From Saccharum officinarum (Eukaryota; Streptophyta; Magnoliopsida; Poales; Poaceae): a DNA stretch of 64,000 nucleotides. Each line of letters starts with the position of its first letter. Positions within the stretch are counted from its first letter, which is position 1. This document shows positions 43,001 to 53,712 of the stretch, piece after piece. The notes beneath the pieces were generated by a model. It did not search any database, had not been told where the DNA came from, and saw only the letters and a list, made by a program, of their open reading frames with translations. The DNA is taken from the NCBI GenBank assembly GCA_020631735.1, contig CM036201.1, positions 75,220,353 to 75,284,352 on the forward strand, given 5' to 3'. A program made the translations under genes and the position numbers.

Positions 43001-46000
43001 TTATGGTGTTGTTTTTAAGACTGTCATGTCATATAGAATGAAATGAAACTTGGATAAAACACCCACTCTCAGTGCAAAGTTTCATTTTATAGTTTCATAG
43101 ACATTTAATTTGATGACTCATAGAGAGTTGGTAATCGTGCTCAAAGAGTTTCACTCATTTCTTCTCTCTTCTTAAATACACTGTCATGTCATAAAAATAT
43201 CTACGTGACAACCTATTTAATGCAAATAAAATTCACACGAAACTTCCGATAAGACTGTCCTAATCAGTCTATTCGGTAGAGTTTGATAACTAGTATGTAA
43301 TTAAAATATTCCATCATCAAGTTACAAAAGACATTATACTATATCATTTAGCAAGATTTGGTCAAATCTTAATAAAAAAAGTAAAAACGTTGATAACTTT
43401 GATATCGTTCTGTTTGTAAACATGTACTTATACTCCCTTCGTCTCCAAAAGTGTGTTGCTACGGTTCGTGATGGTCAAATTTATTAAGTTTATTAACTAA
43501 GTTTGTAGAAAAATATTAATAATATTTATATATTTAAATAAGTTTGTTATGAACATATATTTAGAAATTTATCCAATACTACTAATTATGTATTATAAAT
43601 ATTAATATTTTCTTTAGAAACATTAATATTTTCTTATGGACGGAGGGGGAGTACTGTATATTGGAAAAGTACGACACAATGGATGGACTAATTGAAAACT
43701 CGTCAACCGCCCATGGTCCAAAACAACAGCAACGATATAGTAGATGGGCCGATCCAAGTACCACGGCCCAAGAAGAGTGATGATTTTGCATTATTATATC
43801 AGCACCGAAAATTTCTTGGCCTCCACTGAACTTCAAATTTCTTGGCGCGCAGCCTTACCTGCCGGGGCAGACGCCGCCGGGGCTCCGGAGATACCGGAAC
43901 AAGGACCTGGAGCAGAAGCGCGGCGACGGGCGCGGCGAGAGGAAGGCCAGCGACCGCATCTACGACTACGACACGTACAACGACCTGGGCGACCCCGACA
44001 GCGACGACGGCAAGAAGGCGCGCCCCGTCCTCGGCGGCAGCGCGCAGTTCCCCTACCCGCGGCGGTGCCGCACGGGCCGGCCGATGTCGGCCACGGACCC
44101 AAAGACGGAGACGAGGAGCGGCGACAACTACGTGCCGAGGGACGAGGCGTTCTCGGAGGTGAAGAACCTGCAGTTCTCGGTGACCACGCTGCGGTCCGTG
44201 CTCCACGCCGCCGTGCCGGCCGTGCAGTCCACGCTCATCGACCCAAACCTCGGATTCCCGTCCTTCTTCGTCGTCGACAAGCTGTTCGAGGACGGCGTCG
44301 AGCTGCCCAAGGCCGAGCAGCTGGGCTTCCTCCGCAGCGTCGTGCCGCGCCTGCTCCAGGTCCTCCGCGACGGCCCCGGCGACCAAGTCCTCCTCTTCGA
44401 CACGCCCGCCAATGTCCAGAGTACGCATACACCTCGCGGCTCTAGCCTTTTCAATTTCATTCACTCAGCACATAAGAATTCTATATATGAAATATTCAGC
44501 AATTCACATTTGTTTGCAACTTGAAAATTCAAATTCATGGGTCACCAACTGCTTGTTGCATGCAGAGGACAAGTTTGCATGGCTGAGGGACGAGGAGTTC
44601 GCGAGGGAGACGCTTGCCGGGATGAACCCGTACGCCATCGAGCTCGTCAGAGTAAGTCAATGTCGATTTCCATGTCCAAGACAACTTTTTTATGTTGATC
44701 CGTGTCTGATATCTGCACAATGCCGAAAATACGAATGTTGCAGGAGTTCCCTCTGAAGAGCAAGCTGGACCCGGCGGTGTACGGGCCGGCGGAGTCGGCG
44801 ATCACGGCGGAGGTGCTGGAGCGGCAGATGGGGCGGGTGATGACGGTGGCGGAGGCGGTGTCGCAGAAGCGGCTCTTCATGCTGGACTACCACGACCTGT
44901 TCCTGCCGTACGTGCACAAGATCCGGGCGCAGGCGAACACCACCATGTACGGCTCCCGCACCGTCTTCTTCCTCTGCGACGACGGCACGCTGCGGCTGCT
45001 GGCCATCGAGCTGACGCGGCCGGCGTCGCCGACGCAGCCGCAGTGGCGCCGCGTCTTCACCTCGTCGACGGACACCACCGAGTCGTGGCTGTGGCGGATG
45101 GCCAAGTCGCACGTGCGCGCGCACGACTCGGGCCACCACGAGCTCGTCTCCCACTGGCTGCGCACGCACTGCGCCGTGGAGCCCTACATCATCGCGGCCA
45201 ACCGGCAGCTGAGCGAGATGCACCCGGTGTACCAGCTGCTGCACCCGCACTTCCGCTACACCATGCGGATCAACGCGCTGGCGCGGTCGGCGCTCATCAA
45301 CGCCGGCGGCATCATCGAGCTCTCCTTCTCGCCGCAGAAGTACGCCATGGAGCTCAGCTCCGCCGCGTACGACAAGCTCTGGCGCTTCGACACGGAGGCG
45401 CTCCCAGCCGACCTCGTCCGCAGGGGGATGGCCGTGGAGGACCCCAACGCGGAGCACGGGCTCAGGCTCACGATCCAGGACTACCCGTTCGCCAACGACG
45501 GCCTGCTCGTCTGGGACGCCATCAAGGGCTGGGTGACGGCGTACGTCGCCCGGTTGTACACGGACGCCGGCACCATCGCGGGCGACGTGGAGCTGCAGGC
45601 GTTCTGGACGGACGTGCGCACCGTGGGGCACGGCGACAAGAAGGACGCGCCCGGGTGGCCGGCGCTGGACTCGCCGGCGAGCCTGGCGCACGCGCTGACC
45701 ACCATCATCTGGGTCGCCTCGGCGCACCACGCCGCCGTCAACTTCGGGCAGTACGACTTCGGCGGCTACTTCCCCAACCGGCCGTCCATCGCGCGCACCA
45801 ACATGCCAGTGGAGGAGCCCGTCGACCCCGCCGCGCTCGCGGCGTTCCTGGACAACCCGGACCAGGCGCTCCGGGAGTGCTTCCCGTCGCAGGTGCAGGC
45901 GACGCTGGTGATGGCCGTGCTGGACCTGCTGTCCACGCACTCCCCGACGAGGAGTACCTCGGCGGGATGGAGACCGCGCCGTGGAACGACGACGCCACGG

Positions 46001-46185
46001 TGCAGGCGGCGTACGGGAAGTTCAACGCGCGGCTGAAGGAGATCGAGGGCATCATCGACGGGAGGAACAAGGACCGGAGGCTCAAGAACCGGTGCGGCGC
46101 CGGCATTGTGCCGTACCAGCTCATGAAGCCCTTCTCTCAGCCCGGTGTCACAGGGATGGGCATCCCTAACAGCACGTCCATCTGA
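37093..46185 (+). CDS. LOX: Plastid-type 13-lipoxygenase gene, five exons, frameshift in exon 5
   Basis: Inserts O2 into linolenic/linoleic acid to give hydroperoxides, the first step of jasmonate and green-leaf-volatile synthesis. Exons: 37093-37528, 40747-41096, 43853-44420, 44566-44651, 44744-46185, all with GT/AG borders and matching phases. The Ser/Arg-rich first ~70 residues look like a chloroplast transit peptide. The PLAT domain follows (about 95-280) and then the lipoxygenase domain. The H-X4-H-X4-H-X17-H-X8-H signature spans residues 612-649. Probable iron ligands are His617, His622, His809 and Asn813, with the C-terminal Ile of PNSTSI as the fifth. Ala in [13 protein letters not shown] fits S-stereospecificity. 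Exon 5 is one base short (CCCC run 45942-45945), so about 80 C-terminal residues including the terminal Ile go out of frame. It is either a recent pseudogene or a base-call error. Assignment to the plastid 13-LOX class is by resemblance. Confidence 0.9.
38004..38265. mobile_element. hAT-type MITE in lipoxygenase intron 1 (TSD ATACTACT)
   Basis: Perfect 14-bp inverted ends CAGAGACGGAACCA, flanked by a perfect 8-bp duplication ATACTACT (37996-38003, 38266-38273). The 262-bp body has no coding capacity. Size, 8-bp duplication and CAG.G ends place it in the hAT superfamily. Confidence 0.9.
38740..38957. mobile_element. Stowaway-like MITE remnant in intron 1
   Basis: The right end GGATGGAGGGAGT resembles reversed Stowaway ends and the body is AT-rich. 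The left end is not recognisable, so this is a remnant at best. Confidence 0.35.
39280..39424. mobile_element. Stowaway-like MITE in lipoxygenase intron 1
   Basis: Left TTCCTCAATTTCAAATTATAAG and right CTTATAGTTTGAAACGGAGG with GAGTA form inverted ends. The arms are AT-rich and foldable. A TA duplication is likely. Confidence 0.65.
41388..41680. mobile_element. Tourist-like MITE family 4, copy 1, in intron 2 (TSD TAA)
   Basis: GGCCAGTTTCAGTAGG to CCCCGTTGAGACTGGCC are inverted ends, with TAA on both sides (41385-41387, 41681-41683). The interior repeats ATGAAACTC and TTTCAT phrases in both orientations. A second, inverted and interrupted copy lies at 41778-43260. Confidence 0.8.
41778..43260. 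mobile_element. Tourist-like MITE family 4, copy 2, interrupted by a CACTA element
   Basis: Reverse-oriented copy of the element at 41388-41680. Left GGACCAGTCTTAGTGG, right CCGATAAGACTGTCC. Without the insertion it would be about 282 bp, close to the 293 bp of copy 1. Shared phrases include GTATTTAAGAAGA.AGAGAAGAAATG (in reverse) and ACTCTCTATGAGTC. Confidence 0.8.
41803..43000. mobile_element. CACTA family A element nested in a MITE in lipoxygenase intron 2
   Basis: Degenerate CACTA ends: CATTACTACATAAAT at 41803 and TTTTTGTGTTGTAGT at 43000. Flanks are TCA and TTA, an imperfect 3-bp duplication. Subterminal GAGGCGG / CCGCCTCGGTTAA motifs are shared with the element at 2130-3031 and cluster at 42705-42980. 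1,198 bp, no transposase. Interior has repeated ATCTAC/AACTTTTCAACTACAAAG phrases. Confidence 0.78.
43433..43651. mobile_element. Stowaway-like MITE in lipoxygenase intron 2
   Basis: CTCCCTTCGTCTCCAAAAG to GGACGGAGGGGGAG with TA on both sides. The interior is AT-rich with ATTAATA repeats. It ends about 200 bp before exon 3. Confidence 0.7.
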
Positions 46186-46349
46186 TAATCCTTGACTTTA
46201 TTTTACCTCGGTACGGTGTCTAGTGGAATTAATTCTTCGTCATTGTCATTGTAATTGTAATAACAGGGATGCAAACTTTACTTTAGTCGGTTGTATATGT
46301 ATTTATTTATTTATCCACTTTAGTTTTTACATTTCTATTAAACATTCAT

Positions 46350-46805
46350 ATCTTTTATAAACCCCTTAAATCTAGAGTCTTCTACTCCTTGCTCGAGTGT
46401 TCCCACACTCGATTTCTTTGCTTCACTATTCATCTTCCTCCTCACCTCCGCCACCGTGGCCGCGCTAGGCCGCGGAGCTCCGGCGAAACCTCAGCGCAGC
46501 ACCCGCGGCGGCCTCCTCCTTCCCCTCCCTGATCTCCGGCTTCAGCGGCGAACTCCGGCCATGCCACCCCCAGCCCGACCTGCCCCGGTTGCCTCCACCG
46601 TCGTCAGGGCCCTAACCGCCCAACCGCTATCCCCAACCGCCTGGCTATCCTACCTCCCCCCCGAACCCCGTTCTATGCCCGCCGGAATTGACAAGAAGAG
46701 GGGAGAGAGACAGGATTGAGAAGAATAAGAGGGAGAGAAATCGAGTGTTGAGAGGCCGTGAAACACTCGAGCACCATATAGATTTACTATAAAACTATCA
46801 CAATA
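46350..46805. mobile_element. Possible Pack-MULE-like element with GC-rich cargo
   Basis: Outer arms share TTTTATA..TAAATCTA and GCTCGAGTGTT / ACACTCGATTTC in inverted orientation (46350-46417 and 46738-46803). The GC-rich centre has no recognised product. Its phrase CCGGAATTGACAAGAAGAGG resembles the module at 18380. No clear 9-bp duplication found, so class is a guess. It begins about 165 bp after the lipoxygenase stop codon, so it may overlap the 3' UTR. Confidence 0.4.
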
Positions 46806-47201
46806 TCTTAGGATACAGTAGTATCCGTGCTACCGGATGATGAACTCACTATGCATATATCTTAGGAGTTAGGATACAGTAGAATTCGGTCGCAACGTTG
46901 TCCACAACTCCACATATTTGACGCGTCCCTCGTTTTGGATGCCTGACTAAAAACCTTTTGAACAATGATAGGTAAACCATTGGTATTGTAAAAAAAATCT
47001 TCAAACATCATTGTCAATAACGACCGGTCATTGATATTGTAAAAATTCTGTGGGTAAAGCTTAAACTTTCATTGCCAGAAAGGGAGCAGGAGATGCACAA
47101 CTCCTTAGATATTAAAATTTTCATAATAGTCTGACAAGTAAAGAACTACATATATGTGAGGTAAAAAAATGCATTCCCGCTCACATTCAAATTTCCTTCA
47201 A
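46806..47201. other. Non-coding stretch
   Basis: No gene recognised between the lipoxygenase 3' flank and the MULE derivative. Confidence 0.4.
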
Positions 47202-49540
47202 CTTTTTACCTGTATGGGCCTGAAAAAAATGGCTCTTTCCGTGTATGTTTCTTTTTTTAACTTACCTCTATGGCCTCGAAACGAACTTTCATTCCTTCTA
47301 CGGCCTTCCGTCCAGTTTTGCCACTTAACGGTGTTAAGTCAAGGGTAGAAAGACCGTTTTACCCCTGGCGTAAAAAATTTAGAGTTTTGTTTGTTTTGTT
47401 GACGTTGAAATCGATCCAAGCCAACACACTGGCAGGGCCTTTGTACTCTCCCTGATTTGGACTGCGAAAATCAGACGTTCTAACATGGGATCAGAAAGTT
47501 TTGAGTTTCGTGCAAAGCCAGAACTCCCATGCGAAGGTCAAAAGTTCTGGTAGGGGGTCAGAAGTTCTGGTTTTCGCACAAAGCCAAAACTCCTACATGA
47601 AAGTCAGAAGTTCTGGTAGAGGTCAGAAGTTCTGATCTTCGCATAATGGTCAATTTTGGTTGTCAATAGTTTGTTGTATATTTGGAGTAATAATAAGCAA
47701 ATAAATTCACACATAACGTAGGGCATATTTGGAGTATATAATACACATAACAACACATATTTGGAGTAATATTAAGCAAATAGGACACATAGCAGTAAAT
47801 TATGTGCTCTAAAATTTTCACACATGCATTGCAATTAACCAAGTCTCACATAAATAAGGTCTCACATAAATCCGCCATAATTTCAGCCATACATAAATAA
47901 GGTCTCGTAGAAGAATGCGAATTCAAACATGTATTGGTCTCACATACAACTAGCAAATTTAATAGGCATGTCACAAATCAAAGACCGAGCCTTCTTTTGC
48001 TTCGCGTGCTTATGGCAGGGCTGCTAGGAAGTACTACCTTGCTTCTTGTACCCATCGATGGACTGTCAAGTGGCACATTCGGAATGTCTACGACTTTTTC
48101 TTTGGAAAGCCTAGTTTCTTCTTGATGGGTGTCTGCTTCCTTTTAACTTGAGCAAGTCGATCTTCGCGTAAAGCAATAGAAACTGCTTTGGGCTGATTTG
48201 ACCCACTTCTTGACCTACAAATGTTATACATTGACAACGGTTTAGATAAGAGGGAAAAATTGGATTCATGTAACTGAAATTCAAAATTAGAAAACGTACA
48301 ATTTTAAACGTCCAGAGTTGAAGTTAGTGCGGTTTCCCTTTTTCTTAAAACCTCAAAGTTGTGGCTGTCATGGTAGTCATGAAGTTTTCAAAGCAAGATA
48401 TGATGATATAGAGAGATTTTAACAATATATAAATTACATTTTAGAGGCTTCAGGTGTACAATCATCACTTTTCTCTTTTTAGAAGATGTTATTTCTAAGT
48501 TTTAACTACGGTGACAAATTAGTTGGTACTTAGAATCCATCAGAAGTGCGAAATAACCATGTGAGAAAGGAAAAAATACCGAACCTTAGAGGAAAAGACA
48601 AGGTCCTTATAATTTATTTTGTCTGAATCAACAACCATGTCAAAGTAAAAACATTTCATATCTTGTCTACACTTTTTATGATTGCCCAACCATTTAACTT
48701 TCAGCTTGAAATTGGAATTTGGATCCATACTGTTATTCAAAATCAAAATAGGGTTTAGTGTTTCGGTACATCGATAACTACTTCTAGGAGCAGAAAAATT
48801 GTGGACTCACCCTTGTAGCCAATCTTCTTGATCGGAGTCGACGCCATCCTCCGTTTATGCGCGCTTGCTACAGGATGGGCCGGCTGCGATAGGCTGCTTG
48901 CGGGAGGGGCCGGCCGCACGGGGCTACTGCTCGCTGGAGGTGGCGGTCGCGCTACTCGCTGGAGGGGCCGCGCGGGCTATTCGCTGGAGGGGCCACGCCG
49001 GGCTGCTCGCTGGACGACGGGCCACCGGGCTGGCCGCCGGAGGAGGGGCTGCCAGGCTGGCCGCTCGATAAGGAGCCGCCAGGCTAGCCGCGCCGAACCA
49101 GCCCTGGTCGCGTGCGCTGCACGAGGCGGGCGGCGGCGCCTCCCCCACGGCGAGGAAGGACAGGAGCGGGGTCGGGCGGAGCTGGATCCGGCGGATCTGG
49201 GGCCAGAGATCCTTGGCGAGGCACTTGGCTGGCGGCAGCAGCGCACTCCCCCATCTCCCTTGCGAGTCACAAGACCGGGGCAGACGCTCGATCTTCTTTT
49301 TTTTCTCGTTACGCGACGTCGGTCTAACTCGCTCGGCTCCGTGTGGCCCCTTCAGAAACACAGAAGGGCAATTTCGTCTTTTCGCGTATCCATCAGTGGG
49401 CAAACTAACAAAGTTCGCTAACAGACTTGACAGAAGGCCATAAACGGAATGAAAGTTCGTTTTATGACCATACAAATAAGTTAAAAAAAATGGGCCATAC
49501 AAGAAAGAGCCCTTTTTTATGGGGGCACGCAGGTAAAAAG
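47202..49540 (-). mobile_element. MULE (Mutator-like) deletion derivative with long inverted ends
   Basis: Inverted arms of at least 140 bp. The left begins CTTTTTACCTGTATGG at 47202 and the right, in reverse, CTTTTTACCTGCGTGCC at 49540. Both continue through GGCTCTTTC, TTTTTTAACTTA and ACGAACTTTCATTCC. Flanks contain TTTCCTTCA and TTTCCTTTC, a possible worn 9-bp duplication. Inside, minus-strand fragments resemble MULE protein parts (48540-48746), followed by a GC-rich 5' block (48830-49300) with repeats of CTCGCTGGAGGGGCC. A region at 47480-47640 has direct repeats of AGTTCTGGTAG. The catalytic core is missing, so the element cannot move on its own. Confidence 0.65.
48540..48746 (-). pseudogene. 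MULE-associated PB1-like N-terminal fragment
   Basis: Minus-strand residues PNSNFKLKVKWLGNH, DMKCFYFDMVVDSDKINYKD resemble the PB1-like N-terminal module found before the zinc finger and transposase domains of plant MuDR-type proteins. Only about 50 residues match before the frame leaves homology. A basic C-terminal-like stretch (about 48085-48250, minus; RSGSNQPKAVSIALRED, PIKKKLGFPKKK) may be the other end of the same protein. Confidence 0.5.
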
Positions 49541-49761
49541 CTCCGTTTCCTTTCGTTGGCACTGCCAGTGAAGCGCTAAAATTGGCAAGAACACTCGGTG
49601 TGTTCCAAAGGCCCAATAAAAACTAAAGCCCAGCCCATTACTCTGTGAAACCGACTTGACCAAAGCCCGCTACCCCCTCGTCGGCGACCAACCTCCCCAC
49701 ACGGTTTCCACGGCCCGTCTCCCTCCTCTCCGACCCCGACCACTGACGCTCGGCGCGCGCC

Positions 49762-51306
49762 ATGGAGCCGGACGCCGACGAGGACTACATGGGCGACCTC
49801 TCCCGCTTCCTCCCGCCGAGTCCGTCCTCCTCCTCCCCGCCGAAGAATCTCGGGCGCCGGAAGCAGCCACCCACGCAGGCGCAGGCACAGACGCGGGCGA
49901 AGCGCGGGAAGGGTGTGCCGTGGCAGGAGCGGCGGCGGAAGGAACGCGAGCGGAAGCAGCGGGAGGAGGACGCCCGAACGATGGCCGGGCTCGCGGGAGC
50001 CATCCCGGAGAGCAACGTAGGGTTCAGGATGTTGAAGCAGATGGGGTACGATCCCGAGTCCCGCGGAGCCGCCGCCGAGCCTGTCGGCATCGAGATCCGC
50101 CGCTCGCGGGCGGGGCTCGGGGCGGAGGAGCCCGCGTTGGCGCCGGAGACGGCGCTGGCGCCGGTGGAGAAGTCGCGGGAGGTGGCGGAGCGGGAGCGGA
50201 GGCAGCAGGAGGAGATGGCGGTAGAGCTAAGGGCGCGGAAGAGCACGCAGTGGAAGGGCCGGAGGGTGGTTTGGGACTACCGCAAGGCCGAGAGGGCGCT
50301 CGCGCAGCTGGAGAACCGGGAGGTGGAGCCACCAGCACCGGAGGGGGAGGTGGAGAAGAAAGGGGCAGAGGAGGAAGAAGAGGTGATCACTGAAGAGGTA
50401 GCTAATTTTACTCTTTTCCTTGTTCTATGTTGGTCACATTGTTTAGGATCACAGGCCCATTGTGACTGTGCTATGCATTATGATTTACAAAACTTGAACT
50501 TTTTTTTAGAAAAAGGGAATATATTAATATCCCAGCTTCTGCATCGATTAATGCATATAGCTGTTCCTTATTACAACCAAACACACAAAGGTCCACGCAA
50601 TCTCAAAAACAAAGTTTTGAGGCAAAGCAGAAGAAGCTAAAAGTTCCAAATGCAACATTTAACTCATAATTCTATTGCTGAATCTCCACCCGTTTCTTGC
50701 AAAACTTGAACTTAGTGACGTCTGTAGAATTTTTATGGGATTCCCGGGAATGTAGTGGAGTTAACACAAAATTGATCATGGTATTAAATCAGGTATATGA
50801 CTGTTTAGCCATTTTGTCACCATTGTCGTCAACTTGTCAGAACCATGTTTTGGATACCAAAAAATAATAATAATAATTCGACCTTGTTTCTTCTTTTGTT
50901 TTTTTGGCTTCAAAAAGACCAAGCATAAATGCTTATGGGTGCCTGATAATAGTATGCCTGCCTTTTCATACCCATGTCGTGTGAAGGAAATGAGGAGTAG
51001 CATGGATATGGATTGTGAATTCCGAACTTTACTAACTGTGCTGGTGTTGCCAAAGAGGAAGAGATTAACATGCCATGTTTTGTGTTGTAGGATTTGCAGA
51101 ACATACTGTCTAAGTTGCGTGACCAGTACCAGTATTGCCTTTATTGTGGATGCAAGGTGAGCTTTGTTCGGGAAACTCAGTAAACTTTTTTTGATACAGC
51201 GTCTTCCATACCTTTTAAACTGGATGCTTTTTCTTCCTTTGCTCAGTATGAATCACCAGAAGCGTTGGCAAAGGAATGCCCCGGCCCTGATGAGGATGAC
51301 CATTGA
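49762..51306 (+). CDS. GPATCH11-like G-patch/DUF4187 protein, three exons
   Basis: Exons 49762-50397, 51091-51156 and 51247-51306, all GT/AG and phase 0, give 253 residues. The N terminus (DADEDYMGDLSRFLP) and a basic coiled region (QERRRKERERKQREED) precede the G-patch core NVGFRMLKQMGYDPESRG near residue 85. A Glu/Arg-rich helix follows (REVAERERRQQEE). The last two exons encode the DUF4187 signature: LRDQYQYCLYCGCKYESPEA and ECPGPDEDDH. This is the organisation of human GPATCH11 and its plant counterparts. G-patch proteins activate DEAH helicases in RNA processing; a nuclear role is inferred from the family. The ATG context (CGCCATGG) is good. Intron 1 holds a retroelement tail. The gene looks intact. 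Confidence 0.88.
50505..50690 (-). mobile_element. Non-LTR retroelement tail-like sequence in intron 1
   Basis: The phrase TTTTTTTAGAAAAAGGGAATATATTAATATCCCAGCTTCTGCATCG (shown only as landmarks: T-run, GGGAATATATTAATATCCC) looks like the reversed A-rich 3' end of a grass LINE or retroposed sequence. No protein-coding part. Assignment rests on recall of similar grass sequences. Confidence 0.35.
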
Positions 51307-53367
51307 TTTGTTGTGTGAAGGTGACAAAGAATTGTCTTTGATACAAACAGGTGATGGTTCTGTACTCACTGCAATGATGTTCGGTGATGATTGGTGTACA
51401 TTGGATTCGCAATACATTGGAGCACCACAAGCTTTGTGCTCTTGTCCTTATCATACAGACACAATAAGCACTAGAATAGCTTGTTTTGTTTTGGCCGTAC
51501 TGGCTACCGTTATACTTCTAGTTAAATAGTCTCTTGCTATTTTATATCAGAGTGATGAGACCTTAAGTTGACACAAAACAGAGTTGTTGCCCTGAAAGTG
51601 CTGGAAGGCATATCCTTTAGAGTGATGCCATCCAATTCACTATTAATTGCTACTTGTCCAATGTCTCAAAAAATTTTCTCGAGTAAAACGGGAGAGCTGT
51701 GTGTCATTTTTTTAAGAGAGGAAAAAAGTACAGAGGAGGAGGCCAATTGGCTAAAGCGGCAACCCATCTAGCAAACAGGGTTACAAAAGCGTCACAATAC
51801 AAAGGTCTTCCAAGTCTCCCTGCCATAATGTGTCGATTCGCTTGTGACATATGGCCTTGGTGCTGACGGGTATCTGGGGAACGCACGTCCAACACGTGCT
51901 GTTTCGCGGGCTTTTCGCATCTCATTGCGGATACGCAGCTTATACATGGAACCAAACGGGCCAAAACGATCAGAAAACGCTATCCAGCACATGGGCACAT
52001 GGATGACAGTCTAGTCTACGAATTGGGCGCTATTAATGTGTCTAAATCTAAACTTTTTAAATCTATTTTTGATGCTATGCTTATCCTGGAGTGTTTGAAA
52101 GATCGTTATATCAACTCGATGTAGCAATCGTGTAATTAATAAAGCTTCCCTTATTGGAAAAAAAGAAAACATGATCCACCACCTGAATACCAATGAAGAG
52201 TCAGGCATGAGCGACCTAAGAGTTCATGGAGTGTGGAAGCACCAGCCAAGCACCACAAACTGCACTCGTTGACTAGGTTTACAGCAGAGGGTCTGAATAA
52301 TTGGCTTGACTCCCTCAAACATGCAGGTGTTTCGGTGCTTCTAGACTTCCCAAGCCACTAGGATTATTGGAGTATTGGGACCCTTTCACATTTCCTTAGG
52401 GAAATTTCTGCTGGTGCTGCCTCACCAGCTTGAGAAGCTTGTTGCAGTGATAAATATCGCAACATGAAAACTGAATTGTATTTGTTCTTCATCAGTCTGG
52501 AAAGATGGGTGTGGGATGGAAAGGCACAAGGAGTGTCTGCATATGATATGCTATGCAGCAAAACTGAAGCGGAGCTACATCTTCAGAAGTCCCTCATCAA
52601 GGCATCAAGGCACCAAGGCACTTCAGAGCCAGAAGAGAATAGTTGCCTGTGGTGAACAAGCAAACTGTGATTTTGACCTGTGATAAGCAGATGACACTTT
52701 TGTATCTGCTTTCCAACTGAGTGAGAGAGGGGGCTATATTTGTGGACATCTGCTCGATTATGTAGTCGGAAAAGTCGAGTCTATTTTATGAAACTTCCAC
52801 TGTGCAGTGCTGGAATGGAATATCTGTACATTGCTGTCAGTCTTGTGTGTCGTCTAAGGATCCATCATTGCTGAAGAAATGCCTGGAAAGGGCCATGATC
52901 ACTGTTGAACATCGCAGAAGGTACCATAATACCATATGCTGCAGCATTATTTAGCATGAGGCCGGTTCTTATTTCCTATTGTCCCTAACTTCATCATTGT
53001 ACTATTTGGACCCTGCCTAAGGCAATTCCATTGGCCTTCTTTGATGTAGGTTCCTCATCTGTTTGCTCTTTGAATTAGACAGTTCTCCAATAGCAACATT
53101 TTCAACTTGTACAACACAATCAAACCAGTTTTTGGAAATAAAAGGGAAGGAATGCCATGAAAAAGAGTGATTGGACATAAAAGGAGATACATGCATCAAA
53201 TTTTCCAAGACATTCTCTTTCGTGCAATTTCAAGTCTTGATGCTTTATGTAGAAAAATAAAACAGTTACACTAAAAGCTGGATTTCAGTCTCATGGATTT
53301 TGCAGTTATTTGCTTGCTTGCGTTCTTGCCTGTTATTCTTTGTTTTGTCTGTTTGGTTTGGTTAAGT
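51307..53367 (+). other. 3' flank of the G-patch gene; unassigned transcribed-looking sequence
   Basis: The first few hundred bases probably hold the 3' UTR. At 51690-52170 a LINE- or retrocopy-like block begins AAGAGAGGAAAAAAGTACAG and ends in an A-rich tail (TTGGAAAAAAAGAAAAC). A 63-codon open frame at 52464-52655 (LERWVWDGKAQGVSAYDML) is not recognised. It could be a fragment of an older gene. Segment 52709-53130 is duplicated at 54275-54620. Confidence 0.4.
52709..53130 (+). repeat. Diverged direct duplication, copy A
   Basis: Shares with copy B (54275-54620) the phrases CTTTCCAAC, GGACATCTGCTCGA, TGTCGTCTAAGGATCCAT, GATC.CTGTT.A.CG.CGCAG, GGTTCCTCA.C.TGTT and CAACTTGTACAACA, in the same order and orientation. 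Divergence is substantial and there are indels. Confidence 0.7.
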
Positions 53368-53712
53368 GTGAAAGGGCCTCTAGCTGAGTTGGTAGGTGGC
53401 TTGATTAGCACTCCTTAGGTCCTGAGTTCGAGTGTCGACTCCCCGTGGGAGGTCTGTTCCACACCAAAGCACAAGTCTAAGATCCGGCCCCGGTCGTCGT
53501 TGTTCTCACATGGGCTACAGTGCGTTGTGTATGAGTGGGGCAGGGGTTCGGAGGTTTTCTAGACCTGCGTGAGGTCTTCTTCTTAATGCAATGCCCGGGG
53601 CTGGCCTTGTTCGCTTGGCTTATCAGCCGTACTTTTTCAGCGAAGCAACAGTATGGCTTTTCAGCAAAGCGAACAGGCCCTAACCTCGAATGTCGATTTT
53701 TTTTTGGCTAAG
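53368..53712 (+). mobile_element. tRNA-derived SINE, second copy, interrupted by a MITE
   Basis: A box TAGCTGAGTTGG (53381-53392) and B box GAGTTCGAGTG (53424-53434). The body matches the SINE at 33885-34184. After GGGGCTGG the sequence is interrupted by the MITE at 53603-53679 and resumes with CCTCGAATGTCGATTTTTTTTT. Confidence 0.72.
53603..53679. mobile_element. MITE family 2 copy nested in the SINE
   Basis: GGCCTTGTTCGCTTGGC and CAAAGCGAACAGGCC are inverted ends. Interior has CTTATCAGCC and TTTTTCAGCGAAG. Confidence 0.7.

Noticed and set aside
43799..46169. Long antisense and alternate-frame reading frames across the lipoxygenase exons
   Set aside because: GC-rich third positions open other frames. 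Only the frame with lipoxygenase motifs and splice borders is supported.
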